NCBI RefSeq assembly: GCF_021729885.1
Contig: NZ_CP063401.1
Span: 1,860,001-1,924,000, forward strand
Reading direction: 5' to 3'
Length of the DNA stretch: 64,000 nt
Origin: Devosia sp. SL43
GTDB lineage: Bacteria > Pseudomonadota > Alphaproteobacteria > Rhizobiales > Devosiaceae
Part shown: one piece after another, positions 34,450-42,807 of the stretch
How positions within the stretch are numbered: position 1 is the first letter of the stretch
Layout: every line of letters starts with the position of its first letter
Translations under genes and position numbers: made by a program
The notes under the pieces: generated by a model
What the model was told of the DNA's origin: nothing
Databases searched by the model: none
Seen by the model: only the letters and a program-made list of their open reading frames with translations

Positions 34450-35301
34450 CTACCGGCCGCCCATGCCGGCATTCAGTGCAATCGAATTGTAGATGAGCTT
34501 CTGCAGCAGGATGGCGAGGACGATGCCCGGCAGCATGGAAAGCGTCGCGCCGGCCATGATGTAATTCCACGCCGTGCCCTGCTGCGTCTGGAACTGCGTC
34601 AGCCCCACCGGCAGCGTCGCATTGTCCGCCCCGGTCATCACGATCAGCGGCCACAGGAAGTTGTTCCACTGCCCGATGAAGGTGAACAGCGACAGCAGCC
34701 CGATCGCCGGCATCGACAGCGGCACGATGATGCTGATGAGAATTCGCAGCCGCGAGGCGCCATCGATGCGCGCCGCCTCTTCGAGCTCCATTGGGATGGA
34801 CAGGAAGAACTGCCGCAGCAGGAACGAACCGAACGTCCCGAACGCCACCGGCAGGATCACCCCCTGGAAGGTGTTGACCATGCCCAGGCTGTTAACGATC
34901 AGGAACAGCGGAATGATCAGCATGATGGACGGCACCATCAGCGTGCCGAGATACGCCATCAACAGCGCATCGCGTCCGGGAAACTTCAGCCGCGCAAAGG
35001 CGTAGCCGGAGAGGCACGACACCACGACCGTGATGATGGTCACGCTGCCAGACACTATCACGCTGTTGAGGAAAAACCGTCCGAACGGCAGCTGCGTCCA
35101 GGTCGCAGCGAAATTGCCCCATTCGAACACGTTGGGCAGGATGCGCACCGGAATGGCCAGCACCTCGGCATTGCTGCGCACCGCGTTCGACACCATCCAG
35201 AAGAATGGGAACAGGAACAGCAGCGCCACCAGCCCCAGCGCCCCATGATTGAGGATATCGAGCGCCAGCGTTCCGGCGCGGGATTTGGACCTAGTTGTCA
35301 T
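34450..35301 (-). CDS. CUT1 sugar ABC permease, MalG-like, system 1
   Basis: The 283-residue protein has six transmembrane helices and the EAA motif (EEAARIDGASRLRILISIIVP) near residue 185 that contacts the ATPase. A short N-terminus without a large periplasmic loop is typical of MalG/UgpE. It overlaps the upstream MalF-like gene by 11 bases, so the two permeases are translationally coupled and form the membrane heterodimer. Confidence 0.95.
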   Translation of the reverse strand: MTTRSKSRAGTLALDILNHGALGLVALLFLFPFFWMVSNAVRSNAEVLAIPVRILPNVFEWGNFAATWTQLPFGRFFLNSVIVSGSVTIITVVVSCLSGYAFARLKFPGRDALLMAYLGTLMVPSIMLIIPLFLIVNSLGMVNTFQGVILPVAFGTFGSFLLRQFFLSIPMELEEAARIDGASRLRILISIIVPLSMPAIGLLSLFTFIGQWNNFLWPLIVMTGADNATLPVGLTQFQTQQGTAWNYIMAGATLSMLPGIVLAILLQKLIYNSIALNAGMGGR

Positions 35302-36226
35302 AATGCACCCACTTGCGCTGCATCCAGAACTGGAAGGCAGTCAGCGCCATGATCAGCGCAAACATCACCCAGGCGATGGCCGAGGCGTAGCCCATCTGGA
35401 AATTCTGGAAGCCCTTCTGGTAGATCGCATAGCCCAGCGTCGCCGTGGCATTGCCCGGCCCACCGCGCGTCATCACATAGATTTGGTCGAACACCTGCAG
35501 CGAGGTGATTGCGGTCATGACACAGCCGAAGAACAGCGTCGGCGAAATCAGCGGCAACCGGATTTTCCAGAACCGGTCCCACGCCGTCGCGCCATCGATC
35601 CGCGCCGCCTCGAGATAATTCTGCGGCACCATGTCGAGCGCCGCGTTGAAGAGCACCGTATTGTAGCCGACCCCGGCCCAGAGCGAGACCACGACCACCG
35701 CCTGCATGGCCAGCGTCTGGTCGGTCAAGACGCTCGGGATATGGATCGACATGGCGCCCATGATGAAGTCGAAAAAGCCGCCCGGGGCGAAGATCAGCAT
35801 CCAGACGATGGCGACGGCGATGCCGGGCGTGAAGGTGGGCAGGAAGAAGATCACCCGGAACCACTTCTGGCCGACCTTGAGGCTCGATATCCAGACGGCG
35901 AGGCCAAGCGAGATGACCAGGTTCAGCACCAGATATTCGACGGTGAAGAACAGCGTATTGCGCAGCACCGGCCAGAATTGCGGATCGGCGGTGAACAGCC
36001 GAACATAGTTCGCAAAGCCGACAAAGGCTGGCTGGCCGAGCAGCTTCCAGTTGGTGAAGCTCAGCACCACCGATGCGATGATCGGCAGCACGAGGAACAG
36101 GATCACCCCGATCAGGCTGGGCAGCAGGAAAAAGAACGCGGTGCGCCCTTCCCTCACATCCAGCCGATTGCGGCGGCGCGTGTCTGGCCGGCTGACCGTC
36201 ACGGCAGTCTCTTGAGCAATCGTCAT
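35291..36226 (-). CDS. CUT1 sugar ABC permease, MalF-like, system 1
   Basis: The 311-residue protein has six transmembrane helices after a cytoplasmic basic N-terminus. Its EAA loop (LEAARIDGATAWDRFWKIRLP) lies near residue 210, with the following VFDQIYVMTRGGP segment conserved in this family. It pairs with the MalG-like protein encoded directly downstream. The ATG at 36226 lies 78 bases after the binding-protein gene, with GGAGGA shortly before it. Confidence 0.95.
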   Translation of the reverse strand: MTIAQETAVTVSRPDTRRRNRLDVREGRTAFFFLLPSLIGVILFLVLPIIASVVLSFTNWKLLGQPAFVGFANYVRLFTADPQFWPVLRNTLFFTVEYLVLNLVISLGLAVWISSLKVGQKWFRVIFFLPTFTPGIAVAIVWMLIFAPGGFFDFIMGAMSIHIPSVLTDQTLAMQAVVVVSLWAGVGYNTVLFNAALDMVPQNYLEAARIDGATAWDRFWKIRLPLISPTLFFGCVMTAITSLQVFDQIYVMTRGGPGNATATLGYAIYQKGFQNFQMGYASAIAWVMFALIMALTAFQFWMQRKWVHYDN

Positions 36227-36304
36227 GGGCTCCTCCTTCCGCCGCGCCGTTCTTCGGCGTCGATGGCAAACCCGGCCGGACGATACCGGCCGGGCCCCGT
36301 TTGC

Positions 36305-37519
36305 TTACATCGGCAACTGGCTCTGGATGTCGGCCAGCACGCCTTCGGTGGTGTTGTCGCCATTGAGCGCCAGCGGCATGTACTGGGTCAGCAGGTTCTC
36401 GAAATCGTTCCAGTATTCGTTAAGGCGGAAAGGGGTCGAGTGCTCGAACATGTATTTGAGCGTTTCGCGCGTGCCGCTCACATCCTTGGCCGCCACATCA
36501 TACCAGAAGTCCTGTTCGGCCAGGCGTCCCGGCAGAGCGCGCCCCGCCGAAGCCAGGATTTCTGCAGCCTTGGGACCGGTCAGCACCTTGAGCGCCTGGA
36601 AGGCTTCTTCCTTATGCTGGCTGGCCGCCGCAACACCCCAGCCCGAACCGGCGGTAATGAACCGCGACTCGCCTTCGCCACGCGGCAGCGGCGCCACGCC
36701 CATCTGGAAGTCGACGCTGTCCTTGGTGTTCAGCAGCACCCAGGGCCCGTCGATATACATGGCCGCGCTGCCCGCCGCGAAGCGTCCGCTGCCGGTAATG
36801 GCGCCCGATCCGGAAGCAAACACCGGCGACGCCTTGTCCACCGCCGTCAGGTCGGCGTATTTGGATACGGCGTCGACATAGCCGGCATTGGTCACGTCGA
36901 ACTGGTTGGCATCGTTGAAATATTCCGCACCCAGCGCGATCGGGCCGGCCACATAGTCGAAGGACTGGGTGGCGTAGCCGTAATTCTCGCCTTCCGTCAG
37001 CGCGATGGCAGCCGCCTTGAAATCGTCGAAGGTCCAGTCTAGCGCCGGCTCGGCAATGCCGGCTGCCGCGAACTTGTCGCGGTTGTAATAGACCAGCCAC
37101 GGACCCACGTCATAGGGCAGCGCATACTGCGTGCCGTCATGCGAAAGGCCGTCCATGATCGAGGATTCGAACTCGGCCTTATCGAGACCGTCGGCCTCGA
37201 TATAGGAATCGAGCGGCTCCAGGATCGAATAGAAGCTCGGCATGCGCATCGACTGCATGGCGACCAGGTCGGCGATCTGGCCCGACGACGCCAGCACCGG
37301 CAGGCGCGTCCAGTAATCGGTCCAGCCCGAGAACTGCGGCGTCACCTTGATATTGGGATATTCGGCGGTGACGAGATCGGCCAGGCTGGTAAACAGTGCG
37401 GTATCGGCCTCGTCGCCCCACATCTGCCAGGTCAGGTTGACCTGTTCCTGGGCATGAGCGGTTGCAGTCAGTGAACTGCCAGCCAGTGCGGCGGCAGCCA
37501 GTACCATCGAAAGTCTCAC
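36305..37519 (-). CDS. CUT1 sugar ABC substrate-binding protein, system 1
   Basis: The 404-residue exported protein has a signal peptide (VLAAAALAGSSLTATAHAQ) and the family 1 binding fold. It shows LTWQMWGDEADTALF at the start of the mature part, DLVAMQSMRMPSFY and the ligand-side DVGPWLVYYNRDKF near residue 130. It should capture an oligosaccharide in the periplasm. The start is a GTG at 37519 with GAGGAGAG upstream; the ATG five codons later is the alternative. Its operon carries a GH29 fucosidase, so a fucosylated ligand is likely. Confidence 0.93.
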   Translation of the reverse strand: MRLSMVLAAAALAGSSLTATAHAQEQVNLTWQMWGDEADTALFTSLADLVTAEYPNIKVTPQFSGWTDYWTRLPVLASSGQIADLVAMQSMRMPSFYSILEPLDSYIEADGLDKAEFESSIMDGLSHDGTQYALPYDVGPWLVYYNRDKFAAAGIAEPALDWTFDDFKAAAIALTEGENYGYATQSFDYVAGPIALGAEYFNDANQFDVTNAGYVDAVSKYADLTAVDKASPVFASGSGAITGSGRFAAGSAAMYIDGPWVLLNTKDSVDFQMGVAPLPRGEGESRFITAGSGWGVAAASQHKEEAFQALKVLTGPKAAEILASAGRALPGRLAEQDFWYDVAAKDVSGTRETLKYMFEHSTPFRLNEYWNDFENLLTQYMPLALNGDNTTEGVLADIQSQLPM

Positions 37520-37600
37520 GATAGTCTCTCCTCTGTCATATCGTTTGCGTTTCAGTCGTCTGCGGTCCGGGGTCCTCCACCCCGGCATGGATGGCGGCGG

Positions 37601-38410
37601 TCAGGCCGCGATCAGCACCTCCAGATCGGAGATCATGGCGATGAGCTCCTCACGCTGGCGTCGAAGAGCGACGGCGTCGCTGCCGGCGCTCAGAATCGAC
37701 GTCATGCGGACAACAAAGTCCGGCGGCAGGCGCTCTAGCTCTGCCGCCATGGGCAGGTTCCAGCCATCGCCGGGGAAGTAGGCGCGATTGAGCGCGAACA
37801 CGACCTGCAGGATCGCATTGGCCAGCTTGCCGGTGAGGCCCACCAGAAACACCAGGTCGCGCCGGGCGACCTTGCTCTCATAGTGATAGTCACCGGCCCA
37901 GTAGTGCAGCACCTCCCGATACTGCTGCAGCACCGAGGCCCGCAGGGCTTCGGGATAAACCGCGAGTTGCCGCTTCCATCCGTCCAGAGCGCCCTCGGGA
38001 TCGAAGGTGATCTGCTGGTTGGCGAGATCGGTCGGCAGGTGATAGCCCCAGATCGTCCATTCGAACGTCTTGGGCACCGCCGTGCCGGATAGCCAGGCAT
38101 CGAGATCGCGCCGCACCCCGGCATAACTGCGCATCCACACGCCATCCATGCGGAAGCCCCTGGCCTCCCATTCATGCATGGCGCTCTCGAACCGCTTCCA
38201 CTGCTCGGTCTCATGGATATCGGGCCCGCGATAGGCATCGGCATAGACGCGGAAGTCGTAGTCCGACTGCTCGTCGGACCGCCCCTTGCCGCGCGACCCC
38301 GCCAGCGCCACCGCCCCAAGGCCATTTTCGGCCAGGTCGGCGATGAGCGGAGTCATGGTCGCGATCAGGTCGGCCTCGCGCATCTCCACACCGATGTCGG
38401 GCTCGAACAC
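37601..38410 (-). CDS. Nucleotidyltransferase-fold protein in a sugar-uptake operon
   Basis: The 269-residue protein has the polymerase-beta-type nucleotidyltransferase motif: G38-S39 in AGSRGKG, then D50 and D52 in SDYDFRVY, which bind metal and nucleotide. A helical C-terminal domain follows, as in DUF4037-like or aminoglycoside adenylyltransferase-like proteins. The start is a GTG. It lies four bases after the GH29 fucosidase and 81 bases before the binding-protein gene, so it is inside the operon. A nucleotidyltransferase in a sugar importer operon is unusual; it might modify a sugar, a protein or a toxic aminoglycoside-like compound. No substrate can be assigned. Confidence 0.8.
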   Translation of the reverse strand: MFEPDIGVEMREADLIATMTPLIADLAENGLGAVALAGSRGKGRSDEQSDYDFRVYADAYRGPDIHETEQWKRFESAMHEWEARGFRMDGVWMRSYAGVRRDLDAWLSGTAVPKTFEWTIWGYHLPTDLANQQITFDPEGALDGWKRQLAVYPEALRASVLQQYREVLHYWAGDYHYESKVARRDLVFLVGLTGKLANAILQVVFALNRAYFPGDGWNLPMAAELERLPPDFVVRMTSILSAGSDAVALRRQREELIAMISDLEVLIAA

Positions 38411-38414
38411 AGCG

Positions 38415-39737
38415 TCAATCCTTGAGGATCAGCTCGATGACGGGGGTCACGACGTCCGGCTTGAGGACGGGCAGTTCGAGCGTCAGCATGTTCTCGCCGA
38501 CGGCGACGCCGATATTGGAATCGACCTCTGCCTTGGGGTCGAGCCAGTGGATCTCGCTGGCATCATGCAGGAACTGCGCATACTTGATCTTGCCGCCCAG
38601 TCCCTCGATGTGGATGTGGCGGAACGGCCAGGTCTGTACGTGCAGGTAGAGCCGGTTGCCGCGCTGGGTGAACTTGGTGCCATTGGGCGCCTTGTGCTCG
38701 GACGGCCCGGCCCCGTAGATCGACCTTCCATTTAGATGCAGCCAATCGCCATAGGTTTCGAGCGCCGCGATGGCCCGCTTGTCGAACGTCCCCCGCGCCG
38801 TCGGCCCCACATTCATCAGCAGGTTGCCGCCAAGCGACACCGTATCGACGAGGATGTTGATCAGTTGCCCGGCATCCTTCCAGGTGCTCTCGTCGCGGTG
38901 ATACCCCCACGAGCCCGAGAAGGTGTGGCACACCTCCCAACGCACCGGCTTGCCATTGGCCGTCGGCGCCACGCGCGGCGTGTACTGCTCCGGCGTCGCC
39001 AGGTCCTTGGGGAAGTTGCCATCGGTCGGCAAATCGAGACGATCGCCGACGATGATATTGGGCTGCAACTGCCGGACCAGGCCGATCAGCTCCTCGCTCT
39101 GCCAATCGGCACGGCCCTTGCCGGGCATGCCGCGATAGTCGCGCTTGGGATAGCTGAAATCGAACCAGATGACGGCGATGTCGCCGAAATCGCTCAGCAG
39201 CTCGGTGACCTGGTTGCGCATATATTCCGCATACTTGGTCACGTCGCGCGTCTTGTTCATCTCGAGCGCATCAGGGTGGTTGCGCAGCGGATGGATGCCG
39301 TCGATCGGAAACTCGGGATGGTGCCAGTCGATCAGTGAGTAATAGAAGCCGACCTTAAGCCCTTCGGCCCGATAGGCATCGACATAGGCCTTGAGCATGT
39401 CCTTGCCGTAAGGCGTGTTGGTCGCCTTGTAGTCGGTAAACTTGCTGTCCCACAGGCAGAAACCTTCATGATGCTTGGCGGTCAGCACCACATATTTCAT
39501 CCCGGCTTGCTTGGCGCGCCGCGCCCATTCGCGCGGGTCATAGAGGTCCGGATTGAAGTTCTCGAAATACTTCCGATAGTCCTCGGGCGCGATTTCCTCG
39601 CGATGCTGCAACCACTCGTGCCGCGCACCCAGTGCGTACAGGCCGAAGTGGATGAACATCCCGAAACGGTCATTGCCAAACCAGGCCTTGCCCGGCGCTG
39701 CGTCGATGCCGCCACCAAATGTGAGTGCGCTGTCCAA
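38415..39737 (-). CDS. GH29 alpha-L-fucosidase
   Basis: The 440-residue enzyme shows the GH29 landmarks: WFGNDRFGMFIHFGLYA at residues 19-35, KHHEGFCLW with the substrate-binding His pair at 89-90, and VIWFDF with D193 in the position of the catalytic nucleophile. A C-terminal beta-sandwich ends near residue 440. It has no signal peptide, so it should remove alpha-L-fucose from imported oligosaccharides in the cytoplasm. The start is a TTG at 39737 with AGGAGG eight bases before it. It is the first gene of a six-gene operon (fucosidase, nucleotidyltransferase, binding protein, two permeases, ATPase) with a 16-bp LacI-type operator just upstream. Confidence 0.93.
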   Translation of the reverse strand: MDSALTFGGGIDAAPGKAWFGNDRFGMFIHFGLYALGARHEWLQHREEIAPEDYRKYFENFNPDLYDPREWARRAKQAGMKYVVLTAKHHEGFCLWDSKFTDYKATNTPYGKDMLKAYVDAYRAEGLKVGFYYSLIDWHHPEFPIDGIHPLRNHPDALEMNKTRDVTKYAEYMRNQVTELLSDFGDIAVIWFDFSYPKRDYRGMPGKGRADWQSEELIGLVRQLQPNIIVGDRLDLPTDGNFPKDLATPEQYTPRVAPTANGKPVRWEVCHTFSGSWGYHRDESTWKDAGQLINILVDTVSLGGNLLMNVGPTARGTFDKRAIAALETYGDWLHLNGRSIYGAGPSEHKAPNGTKFTQRGNRLYLHVQTWPFRHIHIEGLGGKIKYAQFLHDASEIHWLDPKAEVDSNIGVAVGENMLTLELPVLKPDVVTPVIELILKD

Positions 39738-39762
39738 AACTGGATCCTCCTATTCCGGCATA

Positions 39763-39778
39763 ATCGAACCGGTTCGAT
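39763..39778. promoter_or_regulatory. LacI-family operator upstream of the GH29 operon
   Basis: The perfect 16-bp palindrome ATCGAACCGGTTCGAT has the central CG dinucleotide and length typical of LacI-family operators. It lies 26 bases before the TTG start of the fucosidase gene and 165 bases before the divergent LacI gene, so that regulator probably binds here. Confidence 0.8.
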
Positions 39779-39942
39779 GATTATCCTCTTTTGGCTAGGT
39801 TCCGAAGTCAACCCCGATTCTGAACCTTATGCAGAACCAACATTTGCATTGCACAAAGTGGCAGAAATGGTAGGTATTTCGACAGGATACGACAGAATGT
39901 GACACGCTTTAGATTTTCTAGAAACGCTTCGAGAAAGTTCGA

Positions 39943-40953
39943 ATGGCCACCATCCGCGATGTTGCCAAGCTTGCCGAAGTGTCTGTCTCGACAGTCTCTT
40001 TGGCGTTGAGCAATCCCGGCCGGGTCAGTGCCAAGACCCTCGAACGCATCCGCGGCGCCGTCGCCGCCGTCGGCTATGTGGCCGATCCGCTGGCCCAGAG
40101 TCTGGCGCGCGGCAAGAGCCGCATGATCGGCTTCGTGGTCGGCAATGTCGGCAACCCCTTCTTCGGCGACATCCGCCGCGAACTCGAAAACTATGCTCTC
40201 GAGCACCAGCATTTCGTCGTCATCACCGATTCCTCGGGCAAGACCGACCGCGAACGGGTGATGCTGGAACACCTGATCGGCCTCAAGGTCGCGGGTCTGG
40301 CCCTGGCGCCCTCAAGTTTCGGGCCGGACTACGTGGATTTTATCCAGAGCCTCAAAATCCCCATGGTCTGCTTTGACCAGAAGGTGGCTGGCATCGAGCG
40401 CGATTTCGTCGGCTCCGACAATTACCTGGCCGGCGCGATGCTCACCGAGCACCTGCTGCAAATGGGCCATCGGCGCATCGCCTTCATCGCCGGGCCGCAA
40501 CATATGCACACCGCCTCCGAGCGCTACCGCGGTTTCGCCGAAACCATGGCCAGTTCAGGCGTCGAGGTCATTCCCAACTATGTGGTCGACGGCCAGTTCA
40601 CCCGGTCCGCCGGCTACGAGGCCGCCATGCGTCTCCTCATCCAGCCGGAGCGCCCCACCGCGATCCTGGGAGCCAACAATGCCGTGGCCCTGGCCGCCCT
40701 CCAGGCCATGCAGGAGCTTGGCTTCAACTGCCCCGACGACATTTCCCTCGCCATGATCGACGACGTCGCCTGGAGCAACGTCATCACCCCGCGCATCACC
40801 ATGGTGGTGCAGGACACGCTCAAGCTCGGCGGCATCATCGCCCGCCGCCTGCTGCACCGCATCACCAATGCTGACTCTGCCGGCGAACCCCCGCAGGACT
40901 TCGTCCTGGCGCCAAAATTCGTTCCCGGCAATTCATGCCGCAGGATCGGCTAG
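39943..40953 (+). CDS. LacI-family transcriptional regulator of the GH29 operon
   Basis: The 336-residue protein has the LacI helix-turn-helix (TIRDVAKLAEVSVSTVSLALSN) and hinge, followed by a periplasmic-binding-protein-like effector domain starting SRMIGFVVGNVGNPFFGDI. It is encoded divergently from the GH29 operon with a 16-bp operator between them, which is the classic arrangement for local repression relieved by a sugar ligand. The effector is likely an intermediate or substrate of that operon. It is convergent with the lactonase gene at 40979, only 25 bases away. Confidence 0.93.
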   Translation: MATIRDVAKLAEVSVSTVSLALSNPGRVSAKTLERIRGAVAAVGYVADPLAQSLARGKSRMIGFVVGNVGNPFFGDIRRELENYALEHQHFVVITDSSGKTDRERVMLEHLIGLKVAGLALAPSSFGPDYVDFIQSLKIPMVCFDQKVAGIERDFVGSDNYLAGAMLTEHLLQMGHRRIAFIAGPQHMHTASERYRGFAETMASSGVEVIPNYVVDGQFTRSAGYEAAMRLLIQPERPTAILGANNAVALAALQAMQELGFNCPDDISLAMIDDVAWSNVITPRITMVVQDTLKLGGIIARRLLHRITNADSAGEPPQDFVLAPKFVPGNSCRRIG

Positions 40954-40978
40954 AGCACGGCGCAGCCAATTACCAATG

Positions 40979-41836
40979 CTAACGATCGCGCCAGCGATGC
41001 ACCCGCGCGCCACGCACCGGCGCATCCGCAATCAACAAGGCGCCGTCGAGCACGCCGGGATTGGCCGGCATAAGTGACGTCACCACCATCCTGTCGAGAT
41101 CTGGTCCACAAAAGGCCGGCATGCTTGGCGCCGCGACCGGTGTCGGGATCACCGCTTCGATCGCCCCATCGGTCCCGAACACATTGAGCCGGCCAGCCGA
41201 AACGCCCGCGCTCCAGTAGCGCCCACGCACATCGCAGGCGGCACCATCCGGCCGTCCCAAAGTCTCGCTGAGTTCCGCGAACCGAACCCGATTGCGCATG
41301 GTGCCGGTAGCAGGATCGAAGTCGAACCGATCCACCCACGGACCGCGCGAGTCGGAAAAATACATGACCCGGCCATCGTCAGACCAGGCCAAGCCGTTGG
41401 AAATCTCGGTCTCCTGCCGCAGCACCAGCGTCACCTCGCCCTTGCCGCTGACGCGATAGAGCGAACCCAACCTCTCGCGCGCCGGCCGCATATCCATGCT
41501 GCCGACCCAGAAGGCGCCATCCGGCCCCACCTTGCCGTCATTGAGCCGGTTATCCGCCGGTTCGCCGACAATCCGGGCCAGCAATTGCGTTTGGCCGCTA
41601 TCAGGGTCGAGTATCAACAGGCTCCTCGGCTGGGCGACGATCAGCCGTCCGCTTTCACCAAGACCGATGCTGCTGGCAAGTTCGGGCATCGGCCAGTGCC
41701 TATGGCCACTGCCATCGAGATTGGCGCAGCGCACCGCCGGCTGGGTGAAGTCGACGAAGAAAACGCATTGCCGCCGATCGTCCCAGACCGGCGACTCCGC
41801 CGAGCAGCGATGCTCCAGCAGCGGACGAAATTCCAT
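40979..41836 (-). CDS. SMP-30/gluconolactonase family sugar lactonase
   Basis: The 285-residue protein is a six-bladed beta-propeller of the SMP-30 family. Metal ligands are expected at the glutamate in AESPVWDD near residue 15, the asparagine in NRLNDGKVGPDG near residue 98, the asparagine in EISNGLAWS near residue 146 and the aspartate in RPDGAACD near residue 195. It opens sugar lactones to aldonic acids in the cytoplasm. The ATG at 41836 has GGGAGGGG upstream. It is the last gene of the second transporter operon, suggesting that the imported or released sugar is oxidised to a lactone. The dehydratase at 31128 could be the next step, but this is inference. Confidence 0.92.
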   Translation of the reverse strand: MEFRPLLEHRCSAESPVWDDRRQCVFFVDFTQPAVRCANLDGSGHRHWPMPELASSIGLGESGRLIVAQPRSLLILDPDSGQTQLLARIVGEPADNRLNDGKVGPDGAFWVGSMDMRPARERLGSLYRVSGKGEVTLVLRQETEISNGLAWSDDGRVMYFSDSRGPWVDRFDFDPATGTMRNRVRFAELSETLGRPDGAACDVRGRYWSAGVSAGRLNVFGTDGAIEAVIPTPVAAPSMPAFCGPDLDRMVVTSLMPANPGVLDGALLIADAPVRGARVHRWRDR

Positions 41837-41922
41837 GCACCCCTCCCCCGAACATCTGTTCGGTTGTTGAATGCACTCATCGCCGCTCAAGCGCCGACTC
41901 GTCAATCACCGGGCGCTAGGCC

Positions 41923-42807
41923 TCATCCCTTGACGCCCGCCGACAGCATGATCGCCTGCGTCACCCGGCGCTGGAAGATCAGGTAGACGATCGCCACCGG
42001 CAGGCCCGCCACCACAGCCGAGGCCATCAGCTTGCCGAACACGATGCCATAGGCGTCCTTCACCTGCGTGATACCAACCGGCACAGTCATCGTCGCCTCG
42101 CCCGTCGCCGCCAGGAATGGCCAGAGGAAGCTGTTCCAGGCCCCGATGAAGGTGATGATGGCCAAGGCGGCCGTGACGCCCCAGTTCATCGGCAGATAGA
42201 TGCGGAACAGAATCTTGAAATGCCCCGCCGAATCCATCTGCGCCGCTTCGCGGAACTCCTTGGGCACGCTGTCGAAGAACTGCTTGTAGACGATGATCAC
42301 CACCGGCACGATCAGCTGCGGCAGGATGATGCCGGCCCAGGTATTGAGCAGCTTGAACTGCGCCATCAGCACGAAATGGTTCACGATCAGCGCCTGCATC
42401 GGCACCATAAAGCAGGCCAGGATCAGCACATAGATGATCCGCCGTCCCGGGAAGTCGAGCTGGCTCAACGCATAGGCGCAGCCCGCCGAACTCACGATGA
42501 CCAGCGCAGTGATGAGGATCGAGGTCACGAACGAATTGACGTACCAGGTGGCGATATTGGTGTTGTTCCAGATGTGGATATAGCTGTCGAACGACAGCCG
42601 TCCCGGGATCAGCGCGTTGTCGCCGGAGATGATGTCGCCATCCGGCTTCACCGACGTGATGATGGCCCAATAGATCGGGAAGAACGATGCCAGAGCCACG
42701 ATAAGCGTGATGGCGGTCAGCACGATCCCGATGAGATCGAGCGGCCGGTCGCGACGGCCGCGGGTCGCCACGGCGGCCTGGCTGCGCGGAAGAGCTTCGG
42801 CGGTCAT
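41923..42807 (-). CDS. CUT1 sugar ABC permease, MalG-like, system 2
   Basis: The 294-residue protein has six transmembrane helices and an EAA loop (REAAQMDSAGHFKILFRIYLP) near residue 190. It overlaps the upstream MalF-like gene by four bases (ATGA), so the two are coupled. A long overlapping frame on the same strand (41906-42814) is a shadow with no hydrophobic pattern. The lactonase gene begins 86 bases downstream. Confidence 0.95.
   Translation of the reverse strand: MTAEALPRSQAAVATRGRRDRPLDLIGIVLTAITLIVALASFFPIYWAIITSVKPDGDIISGDNALIPGRLSFDSYIHIWNNTNIATWYVNSFVTSILITALVIVSSAGCAYALSQLDFPGRRIIYVLILACFMVPMQALIVNHFVLMAQFKLLNTWAGIILPQLIVPVVIIVYKQFFDSVPKEFREAAQMDSAGHFKILFRIYLPMNWGVTAALAIITFIGAWNSFLWPFLAATGEATMTVPVGITQVKDAYGIVFGKLMASAVVAGLPVAIVYLIFQRRVTQAIMLSAGVKG

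Noticed and set aside
35249-37042. 597-codon ORF antisense to transporter genes
   Set aside because: It spans the ends of three real genes on the other strand and has no hydrophobic or domain pattern.
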